Shown here: one piece after another, positions 24,649-31,217 of the stretch
Layout of the letters: every line of letters begins with the position of its first letter
Numbering within the stretch: position 1 is the first letter of the stretch
Assembly (NCBI GenBank): GCA_041629655.1
Contig: JBFKMV010000033.1
Coordinates: 1-34,171, forward strand
DNA: 34,171 nt
Reading direction: 5' to 3'
Origin: JBFKMV01 sp041629655
Lineage (GTDB): Bacteria; Acidobacteriota; Polarisedimenticolia; Polarisedimenticolales; Polarisedimenticolaceae
Position numbers and translations under genes: made by a program
The notes under the pieces: model-generated
The model's database searches: none
The model's input: the letters and a program-made list of their open reading frames with translations, nothing else
Told to the model about the DNA's origin: nothing

Positions 24649-26031
24649 ATGCCAACCGCGCTGGTGCTGGACGGTGACACGAGGGCCCGCCGCAAGACCA
24701 AGGACGTCCTGGGCGAGCTGGGCTACCGGGTCACGACCCCGGATTCGCTGGACGCTGCCTGGCGCGAGTGCGCGACCCGCGCTCCCGAGCTGGTGATCCT
24801 GGACGACGGCGACCGCAGCGACGGCGACCCGCTGGAGCTGATCGACCGGCTGCGTGCCACCGGAAGCTCGACCGCCTGCACGGTGCTCACCGGCAACCCG
24901 ACCACGGCGGGATCCGTGGAGGCACACCGCCGGGGAGCCGACGGCTACCTGGCCAAGCCGCTCACCGCCCACGGTCTCGAGCAGGTGCTGGCGTCGCCCG
25001 CACCGCGTCCCGCGTCGCCCGAGCCGGTCCGGCCCGCGGCCGCGCCGCGCCACGGCGACATGGTCGTCGGCAGCGGCCCGATGCTCCAGGTCGTCGAGCG
25101 GTTGCGCAAGGTGGCGTCGCTCGACACGACCGTGCTGTTGATGGGGGAGAGCGGCACCGGCAAGGAGGTCGCCGCCCGCTTCCTGCACGACAACCACCCG
25201 ACCCGCAAGGACGGTCCCCTGGTCTGCCTGCACTGCGGGGCGATCCCGCACACGCTGCTGGAGAGCGAGCTGTTCGGGCACGTCAAGGGCGCCTTCACGG
25301 GCGCGGAACGCGACCGCGTCGGCAAGTTCGAGCAGGCGAACGGCGGCACGCTGTTCCTCGACGAGATCTCGACGATGAGCGCGGAGGCGCAGGTGCGGTT
25401 GTTGCGCGTGCTGCAGGAGCGCCGCGTGACCCGGATCGGATCGACCGAGGCCCGTCCGATCGACGTCCGTGTGGTGGTCGCCAGCAACCAGGACCTGTCG
25501 GCGCTGGTCGAGCGGGGGATCTTCCGCCTCGACCTGCTGTACCGCGTCAACACGTTTCCCGTGACCATCCCGCCGCTGCGCGAGCGCCCGGGAGACATCG
25601 CGCCGCTGGTGGACTTCCTCGCCGAGCGGGTCGCGCGCAAGCTGGGCCTCGGCGAGCCGCGCGAGTTCACGGCCGACGCGCTACGCGCCCTGTCGGCGCA
25701 CGACTGGCCGGGCAACGTGCGGGAGCTGGAGAACGCCGTCGAGCACGGGGTGATCCTGAGCAACGGCCGCGAGACGGTCCAGGTCGAGGACCTGCCGCCC
25801 GAGATCGCCGGGCTCGCCGCAGACGGCTGCCCGCCGCCGAACGTGCTGGTCACCGACGAGGGGCTCAACTTCCGCAGCGCCGTGACCAGCCTGGAGCGGG
25901 AGCTGATCCTGCAGTCGCTGCGGCTGGCCGAGGGCAACAAGGCGCGCGCCGCCGAGCTGCTGGAGCTGAAGCGCACCACGTTCCTGGAAAAGCTGCGGCG
26001 GCTGGAGCAGGACGGGCTGGTGCCGGCCTGA
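24649..26031 (+). CDS. Sigma54-dependent activator, FlrA/FleQ-like flagellar master regulator
   Basis: A 460-residue NtrC-family protein. The receiver-like domain (1-115) keeps Asp8, a candidate phospho-acceptor Asp52 or Asp53 (VILDDGD), Thr81 and Lys103, but the usual adjacent acidic pair is split (Asp8-Gly9-Asp10). The AAA+ domain (about 138-370) has Walker A GESGTGKE (166-173), GAFTGA (214-219), GGTLFLDEIS and WPGNVRELENAVEH. The helix-turn-helix end, GNKARAAELLELKRTTFLEKL, closely follows the FleQ/FlrA pattern (LLGxRRTTLVEKxRK). FleQ-type proteins start the flagellar cascade and may respond to c-di-GMP. It is transcribed alone, divergent from the kinase/regulator operon. A general NtrC-type role cannot be excluded. 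Confidence 0.85.
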   Translation: MPTALVLDGDTRARRKTKDVLGELGYRVTTPDSLDAAWRECATRAPELVILDDGDRSDGDPLELIDRLRATGSSTACTVLTGNPTTAGSVEAHRRGADGYLAKPLTAHGLEQVLASPAPRPASPEPVRPAAAPRHGDMVVGSGPMLQVVERLRKVASLDTTVLLMGESGTGKEVAARFLHDNHPTRKDGPLVCLHCGAIPHTLLESELFGHVKGAFTGAERDRVGKFEQANGGTLFLDEISTMSAEAQVRLLRVLQERRVTRIGSTEARPIDVRVVVASNQDLSALVERGIFRLDLLYRVNTFPVTIPPLRERPGDIAPLVDFLAERVARKLGLGEPREFTADALRALSAHDWPGNVRELENAVEHGVILSNGRETVQVEDLPPEIAGLAADGCPPPNVLVTDEGLNFRSAVTSLERELILQSLRLAEGNKARAAELLELKRTTFLEKLRRLEQDGLVPA

Positions 26032-26036
26032 CCGCG

Positions 26037-26606
26037 CTACGGTCGGTACGCCGTGTGGTGCAGCGTGTACTCGCCGACCAGCCTGTCCCCCGTGGGTTCC
26101 ACCGCGAGCAGCCGGACGTAGCTGATCCCGGTCGGCAGCTTCCGCAGCACGTCGCCGGACTCGGCCCACACCACCCCGCGGCCCCGGATCACGGGCACCT
26201 GCCTGGCCCGCTCGAGCAGCGTTCCGTCCTCGGCGCAGTAGAGCAGGTCGACTCGCTCGACGCCGGCCAGGTCCGCCGACAGCTCGAGCGCGACGAGATC
26301 GTCGTCGGCGCGCGCGGTGCAATGGATGTGACCGCCGGCGCGCGCCCGGTAGCGGCGGATCACCCGCCGGTCCCGCTCCATGCGACCGAGGATCGCCGGT
26401 CCCAGCCCGCCGCGGAACGGGGCCTTGCGGCCGAGCCGCCGGATCGCATCCGCGAAGGCGGCGACCGCTTCGAGAGCGGCGGAGCACTCCTCGCAGGCGA
26501 ACAGGTGTTCCTCCAGCTCCTCCGGGTCCGCGGATGGAGGGTCGTCGAGCCAGTAGTCCACGAGGGTCCCGAACGGGACCGCCCGGGTGCAGCGCGCGCG
26601 GCTCAC
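26037..26606 (-). CDS. Soluble zinc-binding anti-sigma factor (ZAS type) with Cys/His-bearing C-terminal domain
   Basis: A 189-residue protein from a GTG start whose bases overlap the sigma-factor stop (GTGA), with GGAGG just upstream. The N-terminal part carries the zinc anti-sigma signature His34-x3-Cys38-x2-Cys41 (EEHLFACEECSAALE). No membrane helix follows, so it is probably cytoplasmic. Residues about 88-189 form a beta-rich domain I cannot name, with His93, His95, Cys96 (GGHIHC) and Cys124, candidates for metal or redox sensing. In known ZAS proteins oxidation of the zinc site releases the sigma factor. Convergent with the FlrA-like gene, only five bases apart. Confidence 0.82.
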   Translation of the reverse strand: MSRARCTRAVPFGTLVDYWLDDPPSADPEELEEHLFACEECSAALEAVAAFADAIRRLGRKAPFRGGLGPAILGRMERDRRVIRRYRARAGGHIHCTARADDDLVALELSADLAGVERVDLLYCAEDGTLLERARQVPVIRGRGVVWAESGDVLRKLPTGISYVRLLAVEPTGDRLVGEYTLHHTAYRP

Positions 26607-27181
26607 GCCGCCTCCATGCACAGCCGCAAGCGCGACAGTGCGCGGTGTCGCACGACGCGCACGTTGGCCGGGGACAGGGTCAGCTCTCCTGCGATCTGCC
26701 CGGTGTCCTGCTCCGCATAGAACGTCATCACGACGACGGCCCGATCGCGCTCGGTCAGGCTCGCCAGGCAGTCGGCCAACCGTTCGAGGTCCAGCGGCTC
26801 GCGCGCGGTCGTGACCGCGGAGAGGGAGGGACCATAGCGCTCGATCAGCTCCCGCCGCCGCCGCTCGCCGCGGACCAGGTCGCGGGCCATCGTGCGGCTG
26901 GTCCCGAGGACGAACGACGTGATCCGCTCGGGCTCGCGGACGCCGCCGTTGCGCAACCGCTCGATCGTCGTCCACAACACCTGCTGCACGAGATCGTCGG
27001 CCCGCTGGGCGTCCCGGAGGTGCTTGAGCCCGTAGAGCCGGACACGCGGGGCCAGCGCGCGGTACAGGCGCGCCTCCTCCTCGGCGGCGGCGCCGGGCGC
27101 GGCCGCCGCGATCCGCCGCGCCAGCGATGCCAACTCGTCGCCGGCCGGCGCCGCGGACCCCGGAGGGACGGTGTCGGTCAT
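26603..27181 (-). CDS. ECF-type RNA polymerase sigma factor
   Basis: A 192-residue protein from the ATG at 27181. Region 2 includes YRALAPRVRLYGLKHLRD and DDLVQQVLWTTIERL, with ITSFVLGTSRTMARDLVRGERRR for the -10 recognition part. Region 4 is LADCLASLTERDRAVVVMTFY followed by the helix-turn-helix TGQIAGELTLSPANVRVVRHRALSRLR. The size and two-domain layout are those of ECF (group IV) sigma factors. The anti-sigma gene downstream overlaps by four bases. Divergent neighbour: the di-iron protein gene, 92 bases away. The frame stays open upstream, but this ATG gives the normal family length. Confidence 0.9.
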   Translation of the reverse strand: MTDTVPPGSAAPAGDELASLARRIAAAAPGAAAEEEARLYRALAPRVRLYGLKHLRDAQRADDLVQQVLWTTIERLRNGGVREPERITSFVLGTSRTMARDLVRGERRRRELIERYGPSLSAVTTAREPLDLERLADCLASLTERDRAVVVMTFYAEQDTGQIAGELTLSPANVRVVRHRALSRLRLCMEAA

Positions 27182-27192
27182 TCGGGCCGAGA

Positions 27193-27229
27193 GTAACACG
27201 TTCCGGCTTCCTCGCCCCGGACGTGTAAC
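27193..27229. promoter_or_regulatory. Inverted CGTGTWAC octamers in the sigma/di-iron divergent gap
   Basis: CGTGTAAC lies at 27222-27229 on the plus strand and CGTGTTAC at 27200-27193 on the minus strand, so each copy points towards its own gene. AAC is typical of ECF -35 elements, but no matching -10 is seen at the right distance, and the minus copy is only 11 bases from the sigma ATG. They could be two halves of one operator. Function is unproven. Confidence 0.35.
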
Positions 27230-27273
27230 GGCGTGGCGGATCGTTGCACCTCCCTGTCGAAAGGAGATCCACC

Positions 27274-28017
27274 ATGAGCGCCAGAATCGACGAGATCGCC
27301 CCCGCCGTTCACCGGATATCGATCTACGCACCGGACTTCGACCTGGAGTTCAACCACTTCCTCGTCCGCGACGAGGAGCCGCTGCTGTACCACGCGGGGA
27401 TGCGACGGATGTTCCCGGAGCTCAGGCAGGCGGTGGCCCGGCTGATCGATCCCCGGGACCTGCGCTGGATCGGCTACAGCCACTTCGAGGTCGACGAGAG
27501 CGGTGCGCTGAACGACTGGCTCGACGTGGCGCCGCGGGCGCAGGCGGTGGCGGGCCAGATCGGCGCGGCGGTCAACCTGGCGGACTTCGCCAGCCGTCCG
27601 GCCCGCGGGCTCGAGAAGGGCGAGGTCCTCGAAACGGGACGCTTCCGCTTCCGTTACCATCCGACGCCCCATCTGCCCCACGGCTGGGACGCCGGGATGC
27701 TGTTCGAAGAGACGGAAGGCACGCTTTTCGTCTCCGACCTGTTTCACCACGACGGGCGGCGCGAGCCGCTGACCTCGGAGGACGTCGTCGAACGCTCGCG
27801 AACGGCCGCCACGAAGCTGCAGGCCAGCCCGTTGATGGACTACGTGCCGTACACCCCGAAGACCGAACGGCTGCTCGGGGAACTGGCCGCCTTCGAGCCT
27901 CGCACGCTCGCGATCATGCACGGTTCGTCGTTCACCGGAAACGGCGCCGACGCCCTGCGCAGGCTCGCCGGGGTGTACGCGGATATCTTCGGAGCGGCCG
28001 AGACGGTCGGCAGCTGA
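27274..28017 (+). CDS. Stand-alone di-iron oxygen-binding protein (ODP) of the metallo-beta-lactamase fold
   Basis: A 247-residue protein from the ATG at 27274, with AAGGAG 7 bases upstream. It matches the di-iron domain of flavodiiron proteins: His70-x-Glu72-x-Asp74 (YSHFEVDESG), a His in the PHGWD segment (His136), Asp155 (FVSDLFHHD) and His216 (IMHGSSF). The HxExD form, rather than HxHxDH, indicates iron and not zinc. There is no flavodoxin domain, so it is ODP-like rather than a full NO/O2 reductase. ODP proteins bind oxygen; one in Treponema serves as a chemotaxis sensor. Divergence from an ECF sigma/anti-sigma pair suggests a link to oxygen, NO or redox stress, by inference. Confidence 0.85.
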   Translation: MSARIDEIAPAVHRISIYAPDFDLEFNHFLVRDEEPLLYHAGMRRMFPELRQAVARLIDPRDLRWIGYSHFEVDESGALNDWLDVAPRAQAVAGQIGAAVNLADFASRPARGLEKGEVLETGRFRFRYHPTPHLPHGWDAGMLFEETEGTLFVSDLFHHDGRREPLTSEDVVERSRTAATKLQASPLMDYVPYTPKTERLLGELAAFEPRTLAIMHGSSFTGNGADALRRLAGVYADIFGAAETVGS

Positions 28018-28026
28018 AGCCGCCGT

Positions 28027-28908
28027 CTACGGCGCCGTGCCGGCCACCGCCGCGACGCTGGCCGGCGTCCCGGCGAGCTGCGTCACCAGGTTCCGGGCGG
28101 CGGCCTGCCAGACCGCAGGGGCGTCGGGCAGGTCGTCGCGCCGCATCCCGGTGCGCAGCAGCTCGACGTCCTCCTCGCTGATCAGCTTCTGGGCCCGCAG
28201 CACGGAGGCCTTGAACGGCGTCCGCACGGCCAGCAGCCCCTCGGCCCCGCTCCGCAGGACCTTCCCCTCGGCGTCCACGACCGCCCCCGTGAGCTGGAGC
28301 ACGTAGACCGGGGTGTCCAGCGAGGTCAGCCACGGCAGGCGTTGCGCGTAACCCGTGCCGAGGCGCACTTCCTTGGTGCCCTTGAGATTCTTCTGGTGGA
28401 TCCAGTGGGGCGCCACGTCGAGCCGCAGCACCAGCACCCGGTCGACCCCGGCGCCGCCGACCGCGCCGCCGAGCGCGTTGCGCCACTCACGGTTCGCGCT
28501 CGTCGAGATCAGCACGTTCTGGCGCGGCTCCTCGCTGCACTCGCCGGGGATCATCTCGTCGGGCTCGCACCCGAGGTAGACCGCGGGCGGGAACGCCTTG
28601 GCGGAGCCGGCCGGGTCGGGCAACACGCGGACCAGGCCGGTCTCGCCCAGCCAGCGCTCGATGTCCTCGGCGAGGCGGTTCATCGCGGTCAGGGGCACCC
28701 AGTCGTCGGGAAGCTCGCCCGGCGCCGGGGCGATCCGCACCGGCAACAACGCCGGAGTCGTCGGGGTCGAGACCGGCTTGCCCAGGTAGAACGGCGGTTG
28801 CTTGACCGGCTTGGCCGTGGTGACGGTGCCGGAAGCCGCGCTTGCGGCGGCGGGCCAGGTCAGGCCCCCGATCGAGAGAGCGACGAACAACGACAGCGGA
28901 GCGCGCAT
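28027..28908 (-). CDS. Exported protein of unknown function
   Basis: A 293-residue protein with a signal peptide (LSLFVALSIGGLTWPAAASAAS). It begins at the ATG at 28908, six bases after GGGGAG. No family is recognised. The middle has alternating hydrophobic strands (VDRVLVLRLDVAPHW; TPVYVLQLTGAVVDAEGKVL), reminiscent of the nucleotide-binding-like folds of periplasmic lipoproteins such as CsgG/LpoB, but it has no lipobox. Two cysteines (YLGCEPDE and GECSEE) are close enough for a disulphide. It lies downstream of the small barrel gene on the same strand, separated by a perfect 12-bp hairpin, and ends nine bases from the convergent di-iron gene. Confidence 0.7.
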   Translation of the reverse strand: MRAPLSLFVALSIGGLTWPAAASAASGTVTTAKPVKQPPFYLGKPVSTPTTPALLPVRIAPAPGELPDDWVPLTAMNRLAEDIERWLGETGLVRVLPDPAGSAKAFPPAVYLGCEPDEMIPGECSEEPRQNVLISTSANREWRNALGGAVGGAGVDRVLVLRLDVAPHWIHQKNLKGTKEVRLGTGYAQRLPWLTSLDTPVYVLQLTGAVVDAEGKVLRSGAEGLLAVRTPFKASVLRAQKLISEEDVELLRTGMRRDDLPDAPAVWQAAARNLVTQLAGTPASVAAVAGTAP

Positions 28909-28922
28909 GGGAGGCTCCCCGG

Positions 28923-28948
28923 GCGGCCCCGGGAGGTCCCGGGGCCGC
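28923..28948. repeat. Perfect 12-bp hairpin between the barrel gene and the unknown exported gene
   Basis: GCGGCCCCGGGA (28923-28934) and TCCCGGGGCCGC (28937-28948) are perfect inverted copies two bases apart. On the plus strand TCGTTTTC follows, terminator-like, but no plus-strand gene ends there. On the minus strand, the direction of both neighbours, no T-run follows. It may attenuate or protect the message between the two genes; this is inference. Confidence 0.55.
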
Positions 28949-28976
28949 TCGTTTTCAAGAACGGAGCAAAGACGTG

Positions 28977-29540
28977 TCAGGCCTTGCGACCGAGCTTCCA
29001 GGTCAGACCGGCCATCACGTTGGTGTAGTAGGAGCTGGCGTCGAAGGTGCGCTCGCGGAGCCGCGAGGCTTCGACGCGCGCGGACATCCGGCTGTCCTGG
29101 CCGAACGCGAACTTGCTGCCCGCCGCGACCTGGAAGGCGTCACCGTTGTCGTCCACGCTCGTCGGGCCGAGATCGAACTCCAGGTTGGCCCGGCCGGCCC
29201 CGACCAGCACGTAGGGCCGGATCGTCGGACGCGCCTTGAAGTTGAACACGCCGTTCACGAACAGCGTGTTCAGCGTCGCGTCGGCGCCCTGCTCGTCGGC
29301 CGTGGAGGAGGCGAGCTGGCCCTCGAGCTGGAACCAGTTGTTGAAGTGGTACCCGCCGCGCACGCCGAAGGCGGCGGCGGACTTGTCGGCAACGTTGGAC
29401 GCGAAGTTGGTCCGGCCGACGTCGAAACCGACCTCGCCGGCCCGCTCGGCGCTCGCGGCCTGAAGCGGAGTCACGAAGGCCAGCGCGACGATCGCCGCGC
29501 CGGAAAGCAACGCGACGGCGAACCGATTACGAGCTCTCAT
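28977..29540 (-). CDS. Small outer-membrane beta-barrel protein (OMP_b-brl type)
   Basis: A 187-residue protein with a signal peptide (FAVALLSGAAIVALAFVTPLQAASA), then eight or so alternating strands: GVRGGYHFNNWFQLEGQLA, LFVNGVFNFKARPTIRPYVLVGAG, FQVAAGSKFAFG, MSARVEASRLRER and the last strand TNVMAGLTWKLG. This is the 8-stranded OmpA/OmpX-like barrel pattern (family OMP_b-brl). The start is the ATG at 29540, where the signal peptide begins, although the frame is open further upstream. A close sigma54 promoter match lies about 100 bases upstream, which links it to the NtrC-type regulators. The ribosome-binding site is weak and the leader is highly structured. Confidence 0.82.
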   Translation of the reverse strand: MRARNRFAVALLSGAAIVALAFVTPLQAASAERAGEVGFDVGRTNFASNVADKSAAAFGVRGGYHFNNWFQLEGQLASSTADEQGADATLNTLFVNGVFNFKARPTIRPYVLVGAGRANLEFDLGPTSVDDNGDAFQVAAGSKFAFGQDSRMSARVEASRLRERTFDASSYYTNVMAGLTWKLGRKA

Positions 29541-29556
29541 GGCTTGTCTTACCCGC

Positions 29557-29577
29557 AGCGGTCCCGGTGCGGGACCG
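29557..29577 (-). promoter_or_regulatory. Leader hairpin immediately before the barrel gene
   Basis: On the minus strand GCGGTCCCG and CGGGACCGC form a perfect 9-bp stem with a 3-base loop, 16 bases before the ATG. A second hairpin upstream (CCGGGCGA / TCGCCCGG, around 29592-29609) would lie in the same leader. Together they make a folded 5' leader of about 92 bases, and could regulate translation or stability. Confidence 0.5.
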
Positions 29578-29642
29578 CAAACCCGGACCGCGGCCGGGCG
29601 ACATCGCCCGGACCGCGAATCCGATACCTGGCGAATCCATAA

Positions 29643-29658
29643 TGCAAAGCGACTGCCA
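29643..29658 (-). promoter_or_regulatory. Sigma54 (-24/-12) promoter for the small barrel protein
   Basis: The minus strand reads TGGCAGT-CGCT-TTGCA. All of TGGCA and TTGCA match consensus, and GG and GC are exactly 10 bases apart. The predicted start is near 29632. It is the best -24/-12 match in the window by core bases. Confidence 0.72.
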
Positions 29659-29795
29659 CGATGCCGGCCGCTCCCGCGCGGGCGCGGTGCGGCAACGGCA
29701 AAAGCAGCGCCGGATCGAGCCAATCGAGGACGGGTGAACGACGTTACGGATCGCGCGGTGGCGCACGGCGCGGCGGTCACGCGTCGAGAGCTCGG

Positions 29796-29812
29796 CGCGT
29801 CAATTCGACGCG
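29796..29812. repeat. 17-bp palindrome upstream of the barrel-gene sigma54 promoter
   Basis: CGCGTC-AATTC-GACGCG has 6-bp arms. It is about 160-180 bases upstream of the predicted transcript start, the usual range for an NtrC-type enhancer site. Binding is inferred only. Confidence 0.4.
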
Positions 29813-29837
29813 GGGTGCCGGTGCGGCGGGGCGACAC

Positions 29838-29874
29838 GAAAAGGCCCGGCGGCTCACGGGGCGAGTCGCCGGGC
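29838..29874 (-). terminator. Intrinsic terminator of the minor-pilin operon
   Basis: On the minus strand, starting 42 bases after the pilX-like stop, an 8-bp GC stem (GCCCGGCG / CGCCGGGC) extended by three pairs beyond one mismatch encloses a 7-base loop. It is followed by C and TTTT. The orientation and position fit the end of the pilin transcript. Confidence 0.75.
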
Positions 29875-29915
29875 GGCAGTCGTCATCAGCTTCGTCCGGA
29901 GCGGGGAGAGCGGGC

Positions 29916-31217
29916 TCAGTGCTGCACGAAGCTGACCACCTTGTAGGGCGGGATCGGGATCGCGGGCACGATGTCGTCGGTGCAGAAAACCGTGTCGCCG
30001 TTGCCGCCGCCCTTCTCGTCGAACGCCGCGGTGTCGAAGCCCTCGACGCCGCCGGAGCAGTCGTCCGCGGTACCGTAGATGTCGTCCGGTCCGGCGATGT
30101 CGGCCACCACCAGGCTGCCCGAGATCACGCCGTTGCCGGCGCCGAAGCGGTCGAACTTGCCCTCGCCGATCACCAGGATCAGCCCGCGCCAGCTCGCGCG
30201 GCCGTGCATCTCGAGCGTCCCCGTGACCAGCAGCAGCCCCTGGCCGCTCTCGTCGCCGCCGACCGTGTAGTCGCCGTCGACCATCATCACGCGGCTCGGC
30301 GACGGCGGCGGGGGCGTGCAGGGGGCCGGCGGCTCGCAGACCACGTCGGCCACCTCGCGGATGCTCTCGACCATCTGCTGCAAGAACGCGCAGTCGGTCC
30401 AGGACGGGTCCAGCGGCCCGAGGCCGGCACCCATCGCATCCAGCGCATCCGCGTCGGTGACGTCCGCGACGGTGTCGTAGCCTTCGAGCCCGCCCGTCAT
30501 GAAGTTCTTCGGGCGCTCGATCCCCTCGTCGACCACGGTGTCCACGGTGCCGACGACGGGAACGTAGAGCCCGGGCATGCCGCCCAGACCGTTGCAGTCG
30601 TCGCCGACGTACTCCTTCGGGTTGCTCGAGCCGCTCTGGAACGCGGGGTCGGGGCCGAGCAGCAGGATCGTCGCCGGAGGAATCTGGGGCAGGATCTCGT
30701 CCTTCTCCACGATCGCCTGGACGACCTCGAACGAGCTGTCGGGGCCGGCGCCCACGCCGGTCATCATCACGCGGTGGTTCTGATCCAGCGTCGGGGTGGC
30801 CTGCTCCAGCGGGTCGTTGGCCAGCAGCACCATGTACCAGCCCTCGCCGAACGCGGTGGTGTTGGTCAGCGGGACGTCGTCGCCGTAGCCGGTGAATCCG
30901 GTCAGGTTGCCGGCGGCGTCGTAGACCGGCCGGATCGCCGACGGGTCCACCATGTGGTTGCCGTCGGGGCCCGCGGAGGTCGTCAGATCGTCGGAGAAGT
31001 CCTCGCCCTTGTTGATGTCGTAGAGCGACCCGCGGCCGTCCTCGACGCCGGCTTCGGCCAGGAAGAAGGACTTCTTCTCCTGCAGGCCGGTCTTGCTCAT
31101 CCGGACCTCGAGCTGGCCCAGGAACAACAGCGCCATGCCCATGCTGGCCACCAGCGCCAGGACGAACACGGCCATGATCAGGGCCGAACCCCGCTCGTTA
31201 CGTCTCGATTCGGTCAT
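29916..31217 (-). CDS. PilX-like type IV pilus minor-pilin/assembly protein
   Basis: A 433-residue protein. The N-terminus RRNERGSALIMAVFVLALVASMGMALLFL is a class III-like prepilin segment without Glu5, and LEVRMSKTGLQEKKSFFLAEAGVE is the PilX N-terminal domain pattern (AFYLAEAG-like). The long C-terminal part is Gly/Asp-rich, with a proline run (CTPPPPSPSR) and several cysteines. The ATG at 31217 overlaps the pilW-like stop by one base; a GTG at 31220 is the alternative. It is last in the operon and is followed by a terminator. PilX-type proteins help prime or stabilise the pilus tip; here the body is longer than in Pseudomonas PilX (about 195 residues). Confidence 0.82.
   Translation of the reverse strand: MTESRRNERGSALIMAVFVLALVASMGMALLFLGQLEVRMSKTGLQEKKSFFLAEAGVEDGRGSLYDINKGEDFSDDLTTSAGPDGNHMVDPSAIRPVYDAAGNLTGFTGYGDDVPLTNTTAFGEGWYMVLLANDPLEQATPTLDQNHRVMMTGVGAGPDSSFEVVQAIVEKDEILPQIPPATILLLGPDPAFQSGSSNPKEYVGDDCNGLGGMPGLYVPVVGTVDTVVDEGIERPKNFMTGGLEGYDTVADVTDADALDAMGAGLGPLDPSWTDCAFLQQMVESIREVADVVCEPPAPCTPPPPSPSRVMMVDGDYTVGGDESGQGLLLVTGTLEMHGRASWRGLILVIGEGKFDRFGAGNGVISGSLVVADIAGPDDIYGTADDCSGGVEGFDTAAFDEKGGGNGDTVFCTDDIVPAIPIPPYKVVSFVQH

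Larger units (their letters stand above)
29541..29915. other. 375-base intergenic region: terminator, possible enhancer site, sigma54 promoter and structured leader
   Basis: Read on the minus strand from the pilX-like stop: a terminator (29838-29874), a 17-bp palindrome (29796-29812), a sigma54 promoter (29643-29658) and two hairpins before the barrel gene. No reading frame here looks like a gene. Confidence 0.8.

Noticed and set aside
27234..27248. TGGC and TTGCA before the di-iron gene, resembling a sigma54 promoter
   Set aside because: GG and GC are 9 bases apart, not the strictly required 10, so it is probably chance.
28960..28980. TGACACG followed by TTGCT on the minus strand before the unknown exported gene
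   Set aside because: The -24 GG is replaced by GA and the spacing is 9; it also overlaps the end of the barrel gene.
29541..29915. c-di-GMP riboswitch in the gaps flanking the pilin operon
   Set aside because: The conserved GGCAAAC and GACGCAAAGCC-type elements are absent in both this gap and 32790-33015.
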